A DNA stretch of 64,000 nt from Aquabacterium sp. A7-Y (lineage in GTDB: Bacteria; Pseudomonadota; Gammaproteobacteria; Burkholderiales; Burkholderiaceae_C). The stretch is taken from positions 186,001 to 250,000 of the forward strand of contig NZ_JAPFBW010000004.1 of assembly GCF_026153205.1 (NCBI RefSeq), given 5' to 3'. Numbering within the stretch: the first letter of the stretch is position 1; the number at the start of each line of letters is the position of its first letter. Below the pieces are notes generated by a model. The model did not search any database, was not told the DNA's origin, and saw nothing but the letters and a program-made list of their open reading frames with translations. This document shows, one piece after another, positions 37,717 to 46,782 of this stretch. Position numbers and translations under genes: made by a program.

Positions 37717-38306
37717 CGGACGGAGGCTCCGGAGGCCAGGGCAGAAGGGTCGGCACGGTGGCTCAGCAGCGTGTCGGCGAAGGCGGCGAGGTCGGCGTGC
37801 ACCAGGGTGCCCGGTACCTGGCGGACGATCTCGGCGAGGCCGCGGGCGTCGAGCCGGGCCCCCTTGCCGGTCTGCACCAGGTGCGGCTCGCAGCCGGCAG
37901 TGGCACCGGCCTGCAGGTCGCGCAGGCTGTCGCCGACCACCGGCACGCCGCGCAGGTCCACCTGGTAGCGCGCCGCGATCTGGTGGAACAGCCCGGGCAG
38001 CGGCTTGCGGCAGTCACAGCCGTCGGCCGGGCCGTGCGGACAGAAAAACACCGCGTCGATGCGCCCGCCATGCTGCGCCAGCAAGGCGTTCATCTTGGCG
38101 TGCATGGCGTCCAGGGTGGCGACATCGAAGAGGCCGCGGGCCAGACCCGACTGGTTGGTGGCGACGACCAGCTGCCATCCGGCGCGGTAGAGCCTCGCGC
38201 AGGCTTCGAGGGCGCCGGGAATGGGCCGCCACTCATCGGGCGACTTGACGAAATCGTCACGGTCCTCGTTGAGGGTGCCGTCACGGTCGAGAATGATCAG
38301 TTTCAT
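37713..38306 (-). CDS. gmhB: D-glycero-manno-heptose 1,7-bisphosphate 7-phosphatase
   Basis: HAD phosphatase of 197 residues in ADP-heptose synthesis for lipopolysaccharide core. Motif I is intact: LDRDGTLN with nucleophile Asp7 and acid/base Asp9. The zinc loop reads CPHGPADGCDC, and CRKPLPG carries the motif III lysine. VGDSLRDLQAG is motif IV. It overlaps its upstream paralogue and plsC by 4 bp each. The last 20 residues are Ala/Ser-rich. This copy is the one expected to be active. Confidence 0.93.
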   Translation of the reverse strand: MKLIILDRDGTLNEDRDDFVKSPDEWRPIPGALEACARLYRAGWQLVVATNQSGLARGLFDVATLDAMHAKMNALLAQHGGRIDAVFFCPHGPADGCDCRKPLPGLFHQIAARYQVDLRGVPVVGDSLRDLQAGATAGCEPHLVQTGKGARLDARGLAEIVRQVPGTLVHADLAAFADTLLSHRADPSALASGASVR

Positions 38307-38923
38307 CGGAATGAGGGAAGGATGTCGCCGTAGCTGGGGCCGCCCGGGTCGCGCTCGCCGCGCGCCGCCTGGCGGCGTTGCACCAGGTATTCGGCGAAGG
38401 CACTCAGGTCGTCGTGCACGATGCTGCCGGGCACCTGCTCGGCCAAGGCGCGGGCCTCCTCGTCGCTGAGGTAGCCGCTGCGCCCGGTGCGCAGCAGGTG
38501 GGGCTCGCAGCCGGCCGCACGGGCCGCCTGCAGGTCGCGCACCGTGTCGCCGGCCACCGCCACCTGATCCAGGCTGACGCCGAAGCGCTCGCCGATCTTC
38601 AGCAACAGACCCGGCGCGGGCTTGCGGCAGTCGCAGCCTTCGGCGGCGGTATGAGGGCAGATGAAGATGGCGTCCACCCGGGCGCCATGGCGAGCCAGCA
38701 TCTCGTTCATGTGGTGGTGCACGGCATTGAGGCTCGCCATGTCGAGCAGGCCGGTGCCCAGCCCCGGCTGGTTGGTCGCCAGCACGACGTGCCAGCCGGC
38801 CTGGTTGAGCCGCGCCACCGCCTCCAGCGCCCCGGGCAGGGGCTCCCACTCGGCGGGCGAGGCGACGTGTTCTTCGCGGAAACGGTTGACGATGCCATCG
38901 CGGCCCAGCACCACCAGCTTCAT
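38303..38923 (-). CDS. GmhB-like HAD protein lacking the nucleophilic aspartate
   Basis: Paralogue of the adjacent gmhB, 206 residues. Motif I reads MKLVVLGRDGIVN: the position of the nucleophile (Asp7 in the neighbour) is glycine, coded GGC, while Asp9 stays. The zinc loop CPHTAAEGCDC, the lysine in CRKPAPG and the motif IV AGDTVRDLQA are kept, and the frame is intact. As a HAD phosphatase it should be inactive, so a structural or regulatory role, or early decay, is likely. It overlaps gmhB by 4 bp and follows glyS by 23 bp. A GTG four codons upstream is an alternative start. Confidence 0.87.
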   Translation of the reverse strand: MKLVVLGRDGIVNRFREEHVASPAEWEPLPGALEAVARLNQAGWHVVLATNQPGLGTGLLDMASLNAVHHHMNEMLARHGARVDAIFICPHTAAEGCDCRKPAPGLLLKIGERFGVSLDQVAVAGDTVRDLQAARAAGCEPHLLRTGRSGYLSDEEARALAEQVPGSIVHDDLSAFAEYLVQRRQAARGERDPGGPSYGDILPSFR

Positions 38924-38946
38924 CGCACGTTCCACGGCAGGACTCC

Positions 38947-41070
38947 TCAGGCGGCCAGCTTGGAGAGGTCTGCGACGCGGTTCATCGCCGCATGCAGGGT
39001 GGCAAGCAGGCCGAGTCGGTTGGCGCGCAGCGCGGCGTCCTCGGCATTGACCATCACGGCGTCGAAAAAGGCGTCCACCGGCACCTTGAGCGCCGCCAGC
39101 GCCTGCAAGGAAGCAGCGTAGTCGCCGCGCTCGAAGGCTGCATCGGACACCGGACGAGCGGCGACCAGCGCGTCGTGCAGGGCCCGCTCGGGGGCCTCGA
39201 CCAGCAAGGCCGTATCGACCTGGGGCACCATCAGGCCTTCGGCCTTCTTGAGGATGTTGCCGACCCGCTTGTTGGCCGCCGCCAGGCTCTCGGCCTCGGG
39301 CAAGGAGGCGAAGGCGCGCACCGCCTGCAGCCGCCGCGGCACCTCGGCCAGGTGCGGCGGACGCAGGGCCAGCACCGCGTCGACTTCCTGGGCGCTGTAG
39401 CCCTGCTCGCGCAGGCCGCTGCTGAGGCGGTCGTAGATGAAATCGCCGAGCGGCGCGAGCGGCGCGTTCAGGAGTGCGCCGAAGGGCTCGGCAGCCAGTT
39501 TCAGCAAGGCCTCGACCGACAGCGGCAGCTGTTTTTCGCTGAGCATGCGGATCACGCCCAGGGCGTGGCGGCGCAGCGCGAAGGGGTCCTTGTCGCCGGT
39601 GGGCACCTGGCCGATGCCGAACAGGCCCACCAAGGTCTCGAGCTTGTCCGCCAGCGCCACCACCACGCCGAGCAGGTGGCGCGGCAGCTGGTCGCCGGCG
39701 AAGCGGGGCTTGTAGTGATCCTCGATGGCCGCGGCCACCTCGCCATCCAGGCCGTCGTGGCGCGCGTAGTAGCCGCCCATCACGCCCTGCAGCTCGGGGA
39801 ATTCGCCGACCATGTCGGTCAGCAGGTCGGCCTTGGCCAGCATCGCGGCCTGGTCGGCGCGCGCGGCCAGCACCTCGCCGCCGAGCAGCGCACCGATCGC
39901 GCGGGCGATCGCGCGCACGCGCTCGACGCGCTCGCCCTGGCTGCCCAGCTTGCCGTGGTAGACCACCCGCGCCAGGCCCGGTACACGCGACTCCAGCGTT
40001 TTCTTGCGGTCCTGGTCGAAAAAGAACTTGGCGTCGGCCAGCCGCGGGCGCACCACCCGCTCGTTGCCACCCACCACCGCCGAGGGATCCTCGGGCCGGA
40101 TGTTGCTGACCAGCAGGAAGCGGTGGGTCAGGCGGCCCTCGGCGTCCAGCAGCGGGAAGTACTTCTGGTTGGCCTTCATCGTCAGGATCAGGCACTCCTG
40201 CGGCACCTCGAGGAACTCGGCCTCGAACTGCCCGACCAGCACCTTGGGCCGCTCGACCAGGGCCGTCACCTCGTCGAGCAGGGCCTCGTCGTCGATCGGC
40301 CGCACGCCGCCGCCGAGCTGGGCAGCAGCGGCCTGCAGCTGGCGCACGATCTCGGCACGGCGCGCGGCAAAGCCGGCGATCACTGCACCCTCGGCCTCGA
40401 GCTGCTCCGCATAGCTGTCGGCATCGCGCAGCACCACCGGGCTCTGCAGCGCCTCGAAACGGTGGCCTTCGGTGTTGCGGCCGGCCTGCAGACCCAGCAC
40501 GCCGACCGGCACGATGTCGGCGCCGTGCAGCGCGACCAACCCGTGGGCCGGGCGCACGAAATCGACGCTGGTCCAGCCGTCGGCCAGCTGGTAGCTCATG
40601 ACCTTGGGAATGGGCAGTTTGCCGAGCGCTTCCTCCAGCGCCTTCTGCAGCCCCTCGGCCAGGGTCGCGCCCTGCACCACGCTGTCGTGGAACAGGGCTT
40701 CCGCCTTGCCGTCCATCGCGCGTTTGAGCTGCGGCACCACGGTCGCGTCCAGGCCCAGGGCGCCGAGCTTCTTGAGCAGGGCCGGGGTGGGCTGGCCGCT
40801 CGCGTCCAGGGCCACGCTCACCGGCATCAGCTTCTGCTGCACGGCGCGGTCGGGGGCCTGGGCCAGCACGCCGCTCAAGTGAGCGGCCAGGCGGCGCGGC
40901 GAGGCATAGGGGGTGACGGCACTGTCGGCGCCGGCGAGACCCTGGGCCTTGAGGCTGTCGGCGAGTGCGGCGGCGAAGCTTTCGCCCAGCTTCTTGAGGG
41001 CCTTGGGCGGGAGCTCTTCGACGAACAGCTCGACCAGCAGGTTCTCTTTTTTGCTCTGTGTGTTGCTCAT
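38947..41070 (-). CDS. glyS: Glycyl-tRNA synthetase beta subunit
   Basis: Beta subunit of 707 residues of the alpha2beta2 bacterial enzyme, needed for tRNA(Gly) recognition. The family start is NLLVELFVEELPPKALKKLG; the middle has LADAKFFFDQDRKKTLESRV and YYARHDGLDGEVAAAIEDHY, and the C-terminal anticodon-binding part ends in NAEDAALRANRLGLLATLHA. The start at 41070 follows AAGAAGG; glyQ ends 2 bp earlier. Confidence 0.97.
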   Translation of the reverse strand: MSNTQSKKENLLVELFVEELPPKALKKLGESFAAALADSLKAQGLAGADSAVTPYASPRRLAAHLSGVLAQAPDRAVQQKLMPVSVALDASGQPTPALLKKLGALGLDATVVPQLKRAMDGKAEALFHDSVVQGATLAEGLQKALEEALGKLPIPKVMSYQLADGWTSVDFVRPAHGLVALHGADIVPVGVLGLQAGRNTEGHRFEALQSPVVLRDADSYAEQLEAEGAVIAGFAARRAEIVRQLQAAAAQLGGGVRPIDDEALLDEVTALVERPKVLVGQFEAEFLEVPQECLILTMKANQKYFPLLDAEGRLTHRFLLVSNIRPEDPSAVVGGNERVVRPRLADAKFFFDQDRKKTLESRVPGLARVVYHGKLGSQGERVERVRAIARAIGALLGGEVLAARADQAAMLAKADLLTDMVGEFPELQGVMGGYYARHDGLDGEVAAAIEDHYKPRFAGDQLPRHLLGVVVALADKLETLVGLFGIGQVPTGDKDPFALRRHALGVIRMLSEKQLPLSVEALLKLAAEPFGALLNAPLAPLGDFIYDRLSSGLREQGYSAQEVDAVLALRPPHLAEVPRRLQAVRAFASLPEAESLAAANKRVGNILKKAEGLMVPQVDTALLVEAPERALHDALVAARPVSDAAFERGDYAASLQALAALKVPVDAFFDAVMVNAEDAALRANRLGLLATLHAAMNRVADLSKLAA

Positions 41071-41072
41071 GT

Positions 41073-41981
41073 TCAAGCTGCCTTCTTTGCCGGCAGTTGT
41101 GCCACCCACTCGCGCGGCGCCATGGGAAAGCCAAGCCGCTCGCGGCTCTCGTAATAGCTCTGCGCGACGCTGCGCGCCAGGTTGCGGATGCGGCCGATGT
41201 AGGCTGCGCGCTCCGTCACGCTGATCGCGCCACGGGCATCGAGCAGATTGAAAGTGTGTGCCGCCTTCAGCACCTGTTCATAGGCGGGCAGCGCGAGTTG
41301 CTGCTCCATCAGGTGTTTGGCCTGCTTCTCGTGCGCGCCGAAGGCGCCCAGCAGGAAATCGACGTCGCTGTGCTCGAAGTTGTAGGTCGACTGCTCGACC
41401 TCGTTCTGGTGGTAGACGTCGCCGTAGCTCAGCCCTTCTGTCCAGGTCAGGTCGTAGACCCGCTCGACGCCCTGCAGGTACATCGCCAGCCGCTCCAGGC
41501 CGTAGGTGATCTCGCCGGTCAGGGGCCGGCAGTCGATGCCGCCGACCTGCTGGAAGTAGGTGAACTGGGTCACTTCCATGCCGTTGAGCCAGACCTCCCA
41601 GCCCAGGCCCCAGGCGCCCAAGGTCGGGTTTTCCCAGTCGTCCTCGACGAAACGGATGTCGTTTTTCTTCAGGTCGAAGCCCAGCGCCTCCAGCGAACCG
41701 AGGTAGAGCTCCAGGATGTTGGCCGGCGCCGGCTTGAGCACCACCTGGTACTGGTAGTAGTGCTGCAGCCGGTTGGGGTTCTCGCCGTAGCGGCCATCCT
41801 TCGGGCGGCGGCTGGGCTGCACATAGGCCGCGCGCCAGGGCTCGGGGCCGATCGCGCGCAGAAAGGTCGCAGTGTGGCTGGTGCCAGCGCCCACTTCCAT
41901 GTCGTAAGGCTGCAGCAGGGCGCAGCCTTGCGCGGCCCAGTACTCCTGCAGGCGCAGGATGATTTGCTGGAAGGTCAGCAT
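41073..41981 (-). CDS. glyQ: Glycyl-tRNA synthetase alpha subunit
   Basis: Catalytic alpha subunit of 302 residues, class II synthetase fold. [20 protein letters not shown] begins the protein; [20 protein letters not shown] and the class II motif 2/3 segments [20 protein letters not shown] and [12 protein letters not shown] follow. The start at 41981 is the conserved one, and the upstream frame is not family-like. A 118-bp gap separates it from lnt. Confidence 0.97.
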   Translation of the reverse strand: MLTFQQIILRLQEYWAAQGCALLQPYDMEVGAGTSHTATFLRAIGPEPWRAAYVQPSRRPKDGRYGENPNRLQHYYQYQVVLKPAPANILELYLGSLEALGFDLKKNDIRFVEDDWENPTLGAWGLGWEVWLNGMEVTQFTYFQQVGGIDCRPLTGEITYGLERLAMYLQGVERVYDLTWTEGLSYGDVYHQNEVEQSTYNFEHSDVDFLLGAFGAHEKQAKHLMEQQLALPAYEQVLKAAHTFNLLDARGAISVTERAAYIGRIRNLARSVAQSYYESRERLGFPMAPREWVAQLPAKKAA

Positions 41982-42099
41982 CTTGTGTGATGAGGTGAGT
42001 CGCCGGACAAGCTGGCGGAACACCGGCTGCCCCCTGGCCGCCGGCTAAACGCTTGATTCTATTTGGGAAGCGCTGCCCGGGCAGTCGCCGCACCGACTT

Positions 42100-43602
42100 T
42101 CAGCGGGAGCGCCGCCGCAATCCGGCAGCCGCCAGCAGCACCGCGACCGCCAGCGCGAGCAGCGGCCACAGCCCGGCGACCGAGGCCCAGCGAGCGAAGG
42201 GCGTCAGGCCGCTGCGCCCCTGTACCGGCGCGCTCAGCACGCCGCGGGTGAAAGGCGGCAGCTGCTGGGTGACGCGGCCGTTGTGGTCGATCAGCGCGGT
42301 GGCGCCGGTGTTGGTGGCGCGCACCATCGGCAGCTGGAACTCCAGGGTCCGCATGCGCGAGATCTGCAAGTGCTGGTAGACCGCCACGGTGTCGCCGAAC
42401 CAGCCGATGTTGCTGATGTTCGCGAACAGCGTCGGCGCGCGGGCCGGATCGGCGAAACGAGCCGCCAGTTCCTCGCCGAACAGATCCTCGTAGCAGATGT
42501 TGGGCGCCACCCGCTCGCCGTGCACCTCGAAGGACGGCGCGTTCAGCGGCCCGCGGTCGAAGTCGCCGAGCGGCATGTGCATCATGTCGACGAACCAGCG
42601 GAAGCCGGTGGGAATGAACTCGCCGAAGGGCACCAGATGGTGCTTGTCGTAGCGGTAGCCGGCGCCGCCGGGGGCCAGCCCGACCGCGGAGTTGGTGTAG
42701 CCCTCGGTGAAGTCGCCCAGCGGCTGGCCGATCAAGGCCGCCGTCCCGCCCTGGCGGAAACGCGCGGCCAGTCCGTCCCAGTAGCCCGCGGGCAGTTGGC
42801 CCGGCAGCAGCGGGATGGCCGTCTCGGGCGTGATCACGAGGTCGCCGCCGGCCGCCTCCAGCTCGTCGGCATACCACTGCAGCACCTGCGGCAGCAGGGT
42901 CGCGGAGAATTTCTCGTCCTGCGGCACATTGCCCTGCAACAGCGTGACCGCCAGGCTGCGTGTCGGGGTCGTGAAGCTGTCGCTCACCAGGGACGCCACC
43001 ACACACAGCCCGAGCGCCGTCAGCAGCGGCGCCCAGCCATGCGCGCGCCGCCCGCCGCGGCCGGCCAGGCGGGCCGCCGACGCGCCCAGCCAGGCGGCGA
43101 CGAAACCGATGCCGTAGACCCCGACCCACGGCGCCAGCGGCGCCAGCGGCCCGTCGACGTGGGCATAGCCCGAGGCCACCCACGGGAAACCCGTGAAGAT
43201 CACGCCGCGCGCCAGTTCGGCCAGCAACCAGACGGCGGCGAACAGCAAGGCTTTCCAGAGCCGGGTGCGGGCCGCCAGGCGCACATACGCTGCCATCGCC
43301 AGGCCGAGGTAGAGCGACAGGAAGGCGCCCAGCAGCAGCACGGCCGCGCCGGCCAGCCAGGCCGGCAGGCCGCCGTAGCGGTGCATGCTGATGAACAGCC
43401 ACCAGGTGCCCCCGACCAGCCAGGCGGTGCCGAAGACCCAGCCGAGCAGCGCGGCCCGGCCCGCCCGCCGGCAGGCCCGCACCCGCCAGGCCAGCAGTGC
43501 AACCGCCAGCAGCTGCAGCCACCACAGCGCGGTGTCGCTGAAGGACCAGGCGTGCAGGCCGCCGGCGCCCGCCGCGACCAGCAGCGCGATCCAGAAGGGC
43601 AT
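42100..43602 (-). CDS. lnt: Apolipoprotein N-acyltransferase
   Basis: Inner-membrane enzyme of 500 residues that adds the third acyl chain to lipoproteins. About six N-terminal helices precede a nitrilase domain (about 215-455) with the catalytic triad segments ITPETAIPLLP (Glu), YDKHHLVPFGEFIP (Lys) and NICYEDLFGEE (Cys). A last hydrophobic helix lies near residues 470-492. Its ATG overlaps the corC stop by one base (TGATG), the usual corC-lnt pairing. Confidence 0.95.
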   Translation of the reverse strand: MPFWIALLVAAGAGGLHAWSFSDTALWWLQLLAVALLAWRVRACRRAGRAALLGWVFGTAWLVGGTWWLFISMHRYGGLPAWLAGAAVLLLGAFLSLYLGLAMAAYVRLAARTRLWKALLFAAVWLLAELARGVIFTGFPWVASGYAHVDGPLAPLAPWVGVYGIGFVAAWLGASAARLAGRGGRRAHGWAPLLTALGLCVVASLVSDSFTTPTRSLAVTLLQGNVPQDEKFSATLLPQVLQWYADELEAAGGDLVITPETAIPLLPGQLPAGYWDGLAARFRQGGTAALIGQPLGDFTEGYTNSAVGLAPGGAGYRYDKHHLVPFGEFIPTGFRWFVDMMHMPLGDFDRGPLNAPSFEVHGERVAPNICYEDLFGEELAARFADPARAPTLFANISNIGWFGDTVAVYQHLQISRMRTLEFQLPMVRATNTGATALIDHNGRVTQQLPPFTRGVLSAPVQGRSGLTPFARWASVAGLWPLLALAVAVLLAAAGLRRRSR

Positions 43603-44480
43603 CAGTGGTCTGCCGCCACGGCCGGCGCCTCGGCGCGCGTGACCTTGAACCAGCGCACCGCGCCGGCGCGAGTGAACATCACCGCGAAACGCAGCCCGCC
43701 GATCTGGGCCACCTCGCCGCGGCGCGGCACATGGCCGAGCTCGTGCGAGATCAAGCCGCCGATGGTGTCGAAGACATCCTCGGGCAGCTCGGCGGCGAAA
43801 AAGGCGTTGACGGCTTCGATATTGGCGTCTCCGGCGACGCGGTGGCTGCCGTCGGCCAGCGTGTAGATGCCCGTGGGCGCGTCGTCGTCGTCGAATTCAT
43901 CCTCGATCTCGCCGACGATCTCCTCCAGCACATCCTCGATCGTGATCAGTCCGGCGGTCTTGCCAAACTCGTCGATCACGATGGCCAGGTGGTTGCGGTT
44001 GGAGCGGAAATCGCGCAGCAGCTCGTTGAGTCGCTTGGATTCGGGCACGAAAACTGCTGGGCGCAGCAGGGTCCGCAGGTTCAATTCCGGCGCCCGCTGC
44101 AGCTTCAGCAGGTCCTTGGCCATCAGGATCCCGATGATGTTGTCGCGCTGGTCTTCGTAGACCGGAAAGCGCGAATGGGCCGTGTCAATCACGATGGCCA
44201 GCAGTTCCTCGTAGGGAGCGTCGATGTCCAGCAGGTCCATGCGGGGCGCGGCGACCATGACGTCGCCGGCCGTCATGTCGGCCATGCGCAGCACACCTTC
44301 GAGCATCAAGCGGGATTCCGGCTCGATCAGTTCACGGTCCTCGGCCTCGGCCAGGGTTTCGATCAGCTCGTCTTTGGAGTCGGGGCCGGGAGAAATGAAC
44401 TCGACCAGGCGTTCGAAGAGGGTTCGCTTGTCACTCGATCGGGACAGCGAACGACTCGGGTGCGGTTCGGACACAAGCAT
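43602..44480 (-). CDS. corC: CorC/HlyC family protein with CBS pair (YbeX-like)
   Basis: Soluble CBS-domain protein of 292 residues. Residues 60-180 form the CBS pair (TAGDVMVAAPRMDLLDIDAP.. and LRPAVFVPESKRLNELLRDF..), including DEFGKTAGLITIEDVLEEIVGEI. The C-terminal CorC_HlyC domain (about 205-285) contains GLISHELGHVPRRGE. There is no DUF21 membrane part. Related proteins are linked to Mg/Co efflux and ribosome maturation; the precise task is not settled. Start at 44480 (MLVSEPHPSRSLSRSS). It is divergent from the CobW gene. Confidence 0.93.
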   Translation of the reverse strand: MLVSEPHPSRSLSRSSDKRTLFERLVEFISPGPDSKDELIETLAEAEDRELIEPESRLMLEGVLRMADMTAGDVMVAAPRMDLLDIDAPYEELLAIVIDTAHSRFPVYEDQRDNIIGILMAKDLLKLQRAPELNLRTLLRPAVFVPESKRLNELLRDFRSNRNHLAIVIDEFGKTAGLITIEDVLEEIVGEIEDEFDDDDAPTGIYTLADGSHRVAGDANIEAVNAFFAAELPEDVFDTIGGLISHELGHVPRRGEVAQIGGLRFAVMFTRAGAVRWFKVTRAEAPAVAADH

Positions 44481-44674
44481 GCGTCGGAGTTGGGGAGCAG
44501 CAAGGATACCCCAGCCCCGCCCCCCGTTCCAGCCGACGGCGCCGCGGGCGGCGTCGCGCCTCGCTACACTCTCCGCTTCTTCGCGTCGCCGCCGCACCCG
44601 CGCGGCCGCCGCCCCAAACCGGGGCGACAGCCGCCCCCCGCCGGCCGCTCCTCTCTGATCACAAGGGTGTCCCC

Positions 44675-45727
44675 ATGTCACAAGGCCTCATTCCCGCCAC
44701 CATCCTCACCGGCTTCCTGGGCAGCGGCAAGACGACGCTGCTCAAGCGGGTACTGACCGAAGCTCACGGACAGAAGATCGCCGTGATCGAAAACGAGTTC
44801 GGCGAGGAAAACATCGACAACGACATCCTCGTCTCCGACACCCGCGAGCAGATCATCCAGATGAACAACGGCTGCATCTGCTGCACCATCCGCGAGGACC
44901 TGCGCGCCACCCTGACCGACCTGGCGGCCAAGAAACGCAAGGGCGAGCTGGACTTCGACCGCGTCGTGATCGAGACCACCGGCCTGGCCGACCCCGGCCC
45001 GGTGGCCCAGACCTTTTTCATGGACGACGAGATCGCCGAGCAGTTCCTGCTCGACTCCATCCTGACCCTGGTGGACGCGAAGCACGGCCAGCAGCAGCTC
45101 GACGACCGGCTGGAGGCGCGCCGCCAGATCGGCTTCGCCGACCAGATCTTCATCAGCAAGACCGACCTGGTGGACGAGGCCGCCGCCGACGACCTGGCGC
45201 ACCGCATCAAGCACATGAACCCGCGCGCGCCGCAGCGTCGGGTGCATTTCGGCGAGGTGCCGCTGTCGGAGGTGTTCGACCTGCGTGGCTTCAATCTCAA
45301 CGCCAAGCTCGAGATCGACCCGGACTTCCTGAAGGCCGACGACGAGCACGAGCACCACCATCACGACCATGATCACGACCACGAGCATGGCGAGCACTGC
45401 GACCACCCGCACCACCACCACCATGACGACGATGTGAAATCTTTCGTGTTTCGCTCCGAGCGGCCCTTCCAGCCGGCCAAGCTGGAGGACTTCCTCGGCA
45501 CCATCGTCAACATCTATGGCCCGCGCCTGCTGCGCTACAAGGGTGTTCTTTATATGGTGGGCACCGACCGCAAGGTGATTTTCCAAGGTGTGCACCAACT
45601 GATGGGCAGCGACCTGGGACCGAAGTGGGCCGAAGGCGAGACCAAGACGAACAAGATGGTTTTTATCGGCATCGACCTGCCGCGCGACATCTTCCTGCAA
45701 GGCCTGGAGCAGTGCCTGGCGGACTGA
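44675..45727 (+). CDS. CobW/COG0523 family GTPase with His-rich metal loop
   Basis: Metallochaperone-type GTPase of 350 residues. G-loop GFLGSGKT (13-20), Walker-B-like ENEFGEENIDND, the metal motif GCICC (66-70), guanine-specificity segment SKTDL. Residues about 224-252 are a His/Asp/Glu-rich stretch with some sixteen histidines that could bind zinc, cobalt or nickel. The C-terminal domain carries GVLYMVGTDRKVIFQGVHQLM. It is likely to deliver zinc under shortage; a B12-related cobalt role is possible given NrdJ and IcmF, but is inference. No Zur box was identified in the 194-bp upstream gap. Confidence 0.92.
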   Translation: MSQGLIPATILTGFLGSGKTTLLKRVLTEAHGQKIAVIENEFGEENIDNDILVSDTREQIIQMNNGCICCTIREDLRATLTDLAAKKRKGELDFDRVVIETTGLADPGPVAQTFFMDDEIAEQFLLDSILTLVDAKHGQQQLDDRLEARRQIGFADQIFISKTDLVDEAAADDLAHRIKHMNPRAPQRRVHFGEVPLSEVFDLRGFNLNAKLEIDPDFLKADDEHEHHHHDHDHDHEHGEHCDHPHHHHHDDDVKSFVFRSERPFQPAKLEDFLGTIVNIYGPRLLRYKGVLYMVGTDRKVIFQGVHQLMGSDLGPKWAEGETKTNKMVFIGIDLPRDIFLQGLEQCLAD

Positions 45728-45906
45728 GAGGGGCACAAGAGTGACGAACGGTCACACCACCCTGGGGAAAACGCCAGCGCTTCTTCTTGTGGGATCGCTA
45801 CAATCCGCGGCGCCCTTGGGTGCCCTGGCAGCGCTCAAGTTCCTCGTCGCACCTAGCCGATTCTGACGAGAGCAGGTATATAACTGCCCCTGCGAGGAGA
45901 CGGAAA

Positions 45907-46767
45907 GTGAGCAAGACCCCGGCCCAGCGAAACAGCAGCAGCAAGCCCGCCGCCAAGACAGAGCCCCTGAGGGCCGGCGGCGACGCGTTGGCGCCCGCGC
46001 CCAAGGCCCCTGCCAAGGCCGGCGAGCGAGGCGCTGCTGCCGTGAAGGCGCCGAAAGCGTCCGCTGCACCGGCCCAGGAACCCGACGAAAGCGAAAGCAT
46101 CGCCTTGAGCACCGCCCCGGCAAAGTCCAAGACCGCCGCCCGCAAGGCCGCGGCTGAAGCCAAGGCGAGCCCGGCAGTCGGCAGCGAGGCGTCGGCCGCG
46201 GCCGACGCGCTTTCGTCAGCGCCTGCCCACGCCGGGCGCGCCACCTCCCCCACCCCCATGTCCAAATCATCTGCTACCGCGGTTCTCGATCAGCCCCGCC
46301 CCACCATGCCTCAAGCCGACCCCAAACTCGCCAACGCCTGGAAAACCAAGTCCGGGCGCGACCTGACTGACGCCGAGGTGCTCGCCATGCCGGAAGCGGA
46401 GTACATGAGCGACAAGCAGCTCGAGTTCTTCCGCACCAAGCTCGAGGCCCTGAAGGAGGACCTCCTGAGCAATGCCGGCGAAACCACCGAGCACCTGCGC
46501 GAGGACACCACCATCGTGCCCGATCCGGCCGACCGCGCGACCATCGAGGAAGAACACGCGCTCGAACTGCGCACCCGCGATCGTGAGCGCAAGCTGCTCA
46601 AGAAGATCTCCCAGGCGCTGGCCCGCATCGACGCCGGCGACTACGGCTTCTGCGACGAGACCGGCGAACCGATCGGCCTGGGCCGGCTGATCGCGCGCCC
46701 CACCGCTACACTGTCCCTCGAAGCTCAACAACGGCGTGAGCTCAAGCAAAAGCTGTTCGGAGACTGA
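45907..46767 (+). CDS. dksA: RNA polymerase-binding transcription factor DksA with N-terminal extension
   Basis: Protein of 286 residues; the last 150 are DksA, which binds the RNA polymerase secondary channel with ppGpp. A GTG start at 45907 is supported by AGGAGA 7 bases upstream; it adds about 115 Ala/Lys/Pro-rich residues ahead of MSKSSATAVLDQP, where an internal ATG (46259) lacks a ribosome-binding site. The coiled coil holds the DPADRATIEEE tip with two aspartates. The zinc-finger region reads FCDETGEP..LSLEAQQ, so three of the four classic cysteines are replaced by Thr, Ser and Ala and zinc cannot be bound in the usual way. Such finger loss is seen in betaproteobacterial DksA. Confidence 0.92.
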   Translation: MSKTPAQRNSSSKPAAKTEPLRAGGDALAPAPKAPAKAGERGAAAVKAPKASAAPAQEPDESESIALSTAPAKSKTAARKAAAEAKASPAVGSEASAAADALSSAPAHAGRATSPTPMSKSSATAVLDQPRPTMPQADPKLANAWKTKSGRDLTDAEVLAMPEAEYMSDKQLEFFRTKLEALKEDLLSNAGETTEHLREDTTIVPDPADRATIEEEHALELRTRDRERKLLKKISQALARIDAGDYGFCDETGEPIGLGRLIARPTATLSLEAQQRRELKQKLFGD

Positions 46768-46782
46768 TCTCTCCCGCGAGCC

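Noticed and set aside
45340-45440. CAC/GAC-rich stretch resembling a simple repeat
   Set aside because: It is coding sequence for the His/Asp-rich metal loop of the CobW GTPase and has no regular period.
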